Assembly (NCBI GenBank): GCA_003220615.1
Contig: QHTB01000198.1
Location: 1-42,428 of the forward strand
Origin: Candidatus Rokuibacteriota bacterium
GTDB taxonomy: Bacteria; Methylomirabilota; Methylomirabilia; Rokubacteriales; CSP1-6
DNA length: 42,428 nt
Reading direction: 5' to 3'
The notes beneath the pieces are model-generated. The model searched no databases and was not told where the DNA came from. It saw only the letters and a program-made list of their open reading frames with translations. Shown here piece after piece: positions 40,026 to 42,428 of this stretch (positions are counted from its first letter, which is position 1; the number at the start of each line of letters is the position of its first letter). Both the position numbers and the translations under genes were made by a program.

Positions 40026-41636
40026 TCACCTGTTCCGCATGTCGATCAGCTGCTCGAAGAAGCCGCGCAGCGGAGGCAGGTTCGAGAACAGCGCCTGGAA
40101 CGCCTCCCGGTCGACGGCCAGCAAGTTGACGTTGCCGAGGCTGCGCACCGTCGCCGATCGCGGGCGATCGCTCACCAGCGCGATCTCGCCGAAGCACTCG
40201 CCGGGCCCGAGCGTGCGCAGGCACGTCTCGCCGCGGTCAGGGATCGTCTTCAGCACCTCGACCTCGCCATCGACGACCACGTAGAGCCAGTCCCCACGGT
40301 CGCCCTCGCGGAAGACCACCTGCCCCGGCTCGAAGTGCTCGCGGCGGATGCCGACCGGCTTGTCGGTCTTGAGCTGCACGATATCGGGGCGCAGGATCAG
40401 ATCGAGCGTCCAGTCCGTGGCCACGCGAATCTTCCTGTCGAGCCCGGGGAGCTTCATCAGATATACGGTCCGCCACAGCCACCAGGCGAGGAAGCCCGAG
40501 ATCTTCAGGCCGAAGACCTCGGCCACCGCCGAGTGGTGCCCGAGCGACCCCATCTTGCCGAGCGCGTTGAACGAGAACGCGCGCCTGGGCCGGCCACGCA
40601 GGCTCGCCACGATGTTCTCGGCGACGCAGCGGGCCTCGCGCGTCGCGTGCTGGGCCGTGGGCGGCGCCGGCTCCTTGCTCTTCGCGTCGGTGATGAAGGC
40701 GCAGTCGCCCGCGGCCCACACGCGCGGATGATCGGGAAGCTCCAGGGACTCGTCGACGACGATCCGCCCGCGGTCCTTCTTGCAGTCGAGCATGGCGACC
40801 AGCGGGTTCGGCATCGAGGGCACCGTGCTGACCAGCGTGCGCGTCGCGATGCGGTCGCCGCCGGCCAGGAGGGCCGCCTCCGCGGTCGCCCCGGCCAGCC
40901 TCGTGTTGAGACGGATCTCCACGCCGCGCTTCATCAGGAGCCGCTGAGCGAACTCGGCCAGCGAGGGAGGCAGCTCGGGAAGGATCAGCGGCCCGGCGTG
41001 CAGCAGGATCACGCGGATCTCGGCCTTGGGCAGGTTCCGGTAGCTGCCGGCCGCGGCGCGCACGAAGTCGTTGATCTCGGCCACCGCCTCGACGCCCGAG
41101 AAGCCGCCGCCGGCCACGACGAACGTCAGCAGGGTGCGGCGCATCTCCGGATCGCGCTCGATGTCGGCCTCCTCGAGCGTGTGGATGAGCCGGTTCCGTA
41201 CGGCGAGCGCGTCGCCGAGGTACTTGAACGGGAGCGCGTGCTCGCCGAGGCCGTGCTGGCCGGCGAAGCTGGTCACGTTGCCCAGCGCGATGACGAGATG
41301 GTCGAAGGGCAGATTCCGGTGCTGCGAGCCGAACCCGGCGGCCACCGACACGCACCGACGCTCGAGGTCGATCTTCTCGATCGTGCGCGTGTAGAGGTTC
41401 GTGGCCGGGCAGAGCCGGCGGATCGGGGTGATCGTGTCGAGGAGGCCGATGCTCCCCGAGATCACTTCCGGCAGCATGGGCTGGAAGACCATGTAGTTCT
41501 CGCGGCTGACCAGCCCCAGCTCCACCGTCCCCTCGCGCAGCTCGCCCGCGAGGCGCTTCTCGAGGGCGAGCGCGGTGTGCACGCCGCCGAAGCCGCCCCC
41601 CAGGATCAGGATGCGTGTCGGTTGCGCCGTCTTCAT
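40026..41636 (-). CDS. Type II NADH dehydrogenase-like flavoprotein fused to a cyclic-nucleotide-binding domain
   Basis: A 536-residue fusion. Residues 1-400 are an NDH-2-type FAD/NAD(P)H oxidoreductase: GGGFGG (13-18) binds [12 protein letters not shown] binds NAD(P)H, and [10 protein letters not shown] is the second FAD contact. [13 protein letters not shown] is the membrane-associated helix usual for NDH-2. Residues about 415-530 form a cNMP-binding domain with the phosphate cassette [16 protein letters not shown], whose Glu and Arg are intact, so cAMP or cGMP could bind. No DNA-binding domain follows, so the nucleotide would act on the enzyme itself. ATG 41636 overlaps the upstream stop (ATGA). 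Confidence 0.92.
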   Translation of the reverse strand: MKTAQPTRILILGGGFGGVHTALALEKRLAGELREGTVELGLVSRENYMVFQPMLPEVISGSIGLLDTITPIRRLCPATNLYTRTIEKIDLERRCVSVAAGFGSQHRNLPFDHLVIALGNVTSFAGQHGLGEHALPFKYLGDALAVRNRLIHTLEEADIERDPEMRRTLLTFVVAGGGFSGVEAVAEINDFVRAAAGSYRNLPKAEIRVILLHAGPLILPELPPSLAEFAQRLLMKRGVEIRLNTRLAGATAEAALLAGGDRIATRTLVSTVPSMPNPLVAMLDCKKDRGRIVVDESLELPDHPRVWAAGDCAFITDAKSKEPAPPTAQHATREARCVAENIVASLRGRPRRAFSFNALGKMGSLGHHSAVAEVFGLKISGFLAWWLWRTVYLMKLPGLDRKIRVATDWTLDLILRPDIVQLKTDKPVGIRREHFEPGQVVFREGDRGDWLYVVVDGEVEVLKTIPDRGETCLRTLGPGECFGEIALVSDRPRSATVRSLGNVNLLAVDREAFQALFSNLPPLRGFFEQLIDMRNR

Positions 41637-42428
41637 GCGTCTCGTCCTCCCAGCTCGTGCCAGGCGCGCAGCGTCTCGGCGACGCTCCACGCCTGGGCAA
41701 TGCAGCCACGCGGCTCGAACGGCGCGTCGCCCTCGCAGATCTCGGCGATCGAGCCGAGGCCGTCGTCGGCAACGTGATGAGCGAGCGGTGCGAGAAGGCT
41801 CCGCGCGGCGTCGGCATCACCGTAGACCTTGTGATGAGCGAGCGCGAACGGCCCGAGGAGCCAGGGCCAGACGGTCCCCTGGTGATACGCGCCGTCGCGG
41901 CTCCGCTGATCGCCCCCGTAGCGGCCCTGGTACTGGGGATGGCTCGGCGCGAGCGTGCGCAGCCCGCGCGACGTCAGCAGATGCCGGCCGCAGGCCTCGA
42001 CGACGCGCCGTTGACGACTCGCCGAGAGCGGGCTCTCGGCAAGCGACACGGCGAAGATCTGATTCGGGCGAAGCGTGGAGTCGTCGCCGGTGGGCGTGTC
42101 GATCACGTCGTGGCAGTAGCCGCCGGCGTCGTACCAGAACCGCTCGAACCCGGACTGCGCCCGACCCGCCAGCGTCTGCCACTCTCCCGCCGGCCGGCCG
42201 ATCCGGAGCGCGAAGCCGGCCATCGCGCGCAGGGCGTTGTACCAGAGGGCGTTGATCTCGACGGCCTTGCCCATGCGCGGGGTCACCACCCAGTCGCCGA
42301 CCCGGGCGTCCATCCACGTGAGCTGGACGCCCGGCTCTCCCGACATCAACAGCCCGTCGGCGGGATCGACCTTGATGCCGTGGCGCGTGCCCTCTCGGTG
42401 CCACGTGACGATGTTCTCGAGCACGGCG
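41633..42428 (-). CDS. Glycogen-debranching-type enzyme, C-terminal part
   Basis: The C-terminal 265 residues of an amylo-alpha-1,6-glucosidase/GDE-type (alpha/alpha)6 barrel; the N-terminus lies beyond the window. GLLMSGEPGVQLTWMDARVG carries the acid residue region of the barrel, KAVEINALWYNALR and PNQIFAVSLAESPL are also typical, and DGAYHQGTVWPWLLGPFALA is near the end. It should remove alpha-1,6 branches from glycogen or a related alpha-glucan in the cytoplasm. It is first in the visible operon with NDH-2-cNMP and the GH63-like enzyme. Confidence 0.88.
   Translation of the reverse strand, partial: AVLENIVTWHREGTRHGIKVDPADGLLMSGEPGVQLTWMDARVGDWVVTPRMGKAVEINALWYNALRAMAGFALRIGRPAGEWQTLAGRAQSGFERFWYDAGGYCHDVIDTPTGDDSTLRPNQIFAVSLAESPLSASRQRRVVEACGRHLLTSRGLRTLAPSHPQYQGRYGGDQRSRDGAYHQGTVWPWLLGPFALAHHKVYGDADAARSLLAPLAHHVADDGLGSIAEICEGDAPFEPRGCIAQAWSVAETLRAWHELGGRDA

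Noticed and set aside
37855..40284. 809-residue open frame on the plus strand
   Set aside because: It is antisense to the GH63-like gene, whose motifs are clear; composition is Arg/Val/Leu/Glu-rich as expected for a mirror frame in GC-rich DNA.
1..42428. Mobile elements, integrases, toxin-antitoxin or phage genes
   Set aside because: None seen: no transposase, integrase or phage motif in any of the translated frames supplied, and I noticed no tRNA-like cloverleaf in the gaps I examined.

Overview
The window is high-GC (about 70%) bacterial chromosome with short intergenic gaps, many GTG starts, frequent 1-14 nt gene overlaps and a heavy load of ABC importers beside small catabolic enzyme sets. 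This resembles soil and groundwater lineages such as Candidatus Rokubacteria or Methylomirabilota. The assignment is an inference from style and gene content; no rRNA or other phylogenetic marker is present. I found no tRNA, rRNA, CRISPR array, insertion sequence or phage gene.

Left third (1-16.2 kb). A short lipoprotein is followed by a tandem nitroreductase (-), a divergent TauD-type dioxygenase that looks leaderless, and a coupled MaoC-like hydratase and acyl-CoA ligase pair (-). An aldo/keto reductase and a Dpp-type importer without ATPases come next; the importer ends in a D-threonine-aldolase/D-serine-dehydratase family enzyme. Then comes a minus-strand operon, uraD-uraH-SBP-PotB-PotC, with a divergent PucG-like aminotransferase. 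Together these form a ureide (urate to allantoin to ureidoglycine) module with its own predicted importer.

Middle (16.2-24.5 kb). Four small genes (hypothetical, zinc-knuckle-like, hypothetical, Fis-like HTH) lie between hairpins. A three-domain single-chain Rid protein leads a LivHMGF importer operon that has no substrate-binding protein. A UbiD-type decarboxylase is coupled to a small protein and lies convergent to the Liv operon. One palindromic element occurs upstream of both the Rid/Liv and the UbiD transcription units, and a relative of it overlaps the promoter of the Dpp-type operon.

Right-middle (24.5-32.3 kb). One long operon encodes a complete BMP-type importer (SBP, double ATPase, two permeases) followed by four coupled enzyme genes: a cyanuric-acid-hydrolase/barbiturase family ring-opening amidohydrolase, a free-standing allophanate-hydrolase C-terminal-type domain, an AtzG/DUF4089-like subunit and an AtzE-like amidase. 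I read this as an import and mineralisation system for a cyclic ureide. It is the best candidate here for an undescribed pathway variant.

Right end (32.3-42.4 kb). A lipoprotein and a small basic protein are followed by a minus-strand block: partial glycogen-debranching-type enzyme, NDH-2 with a cyclic-nucleotide-binding domain, GH63-like glucosidase, GT39-like membrane protein, and an SsuBCA/TauABC-type importer.

Several local irregularities recur. Translation-start regions of permease genes are duplicated (81-bp repeats before the DppC-like gene; a short duplication before livM). Two proteins, LivF and the GT39 protein, appear to lack a conserved segment in frame.
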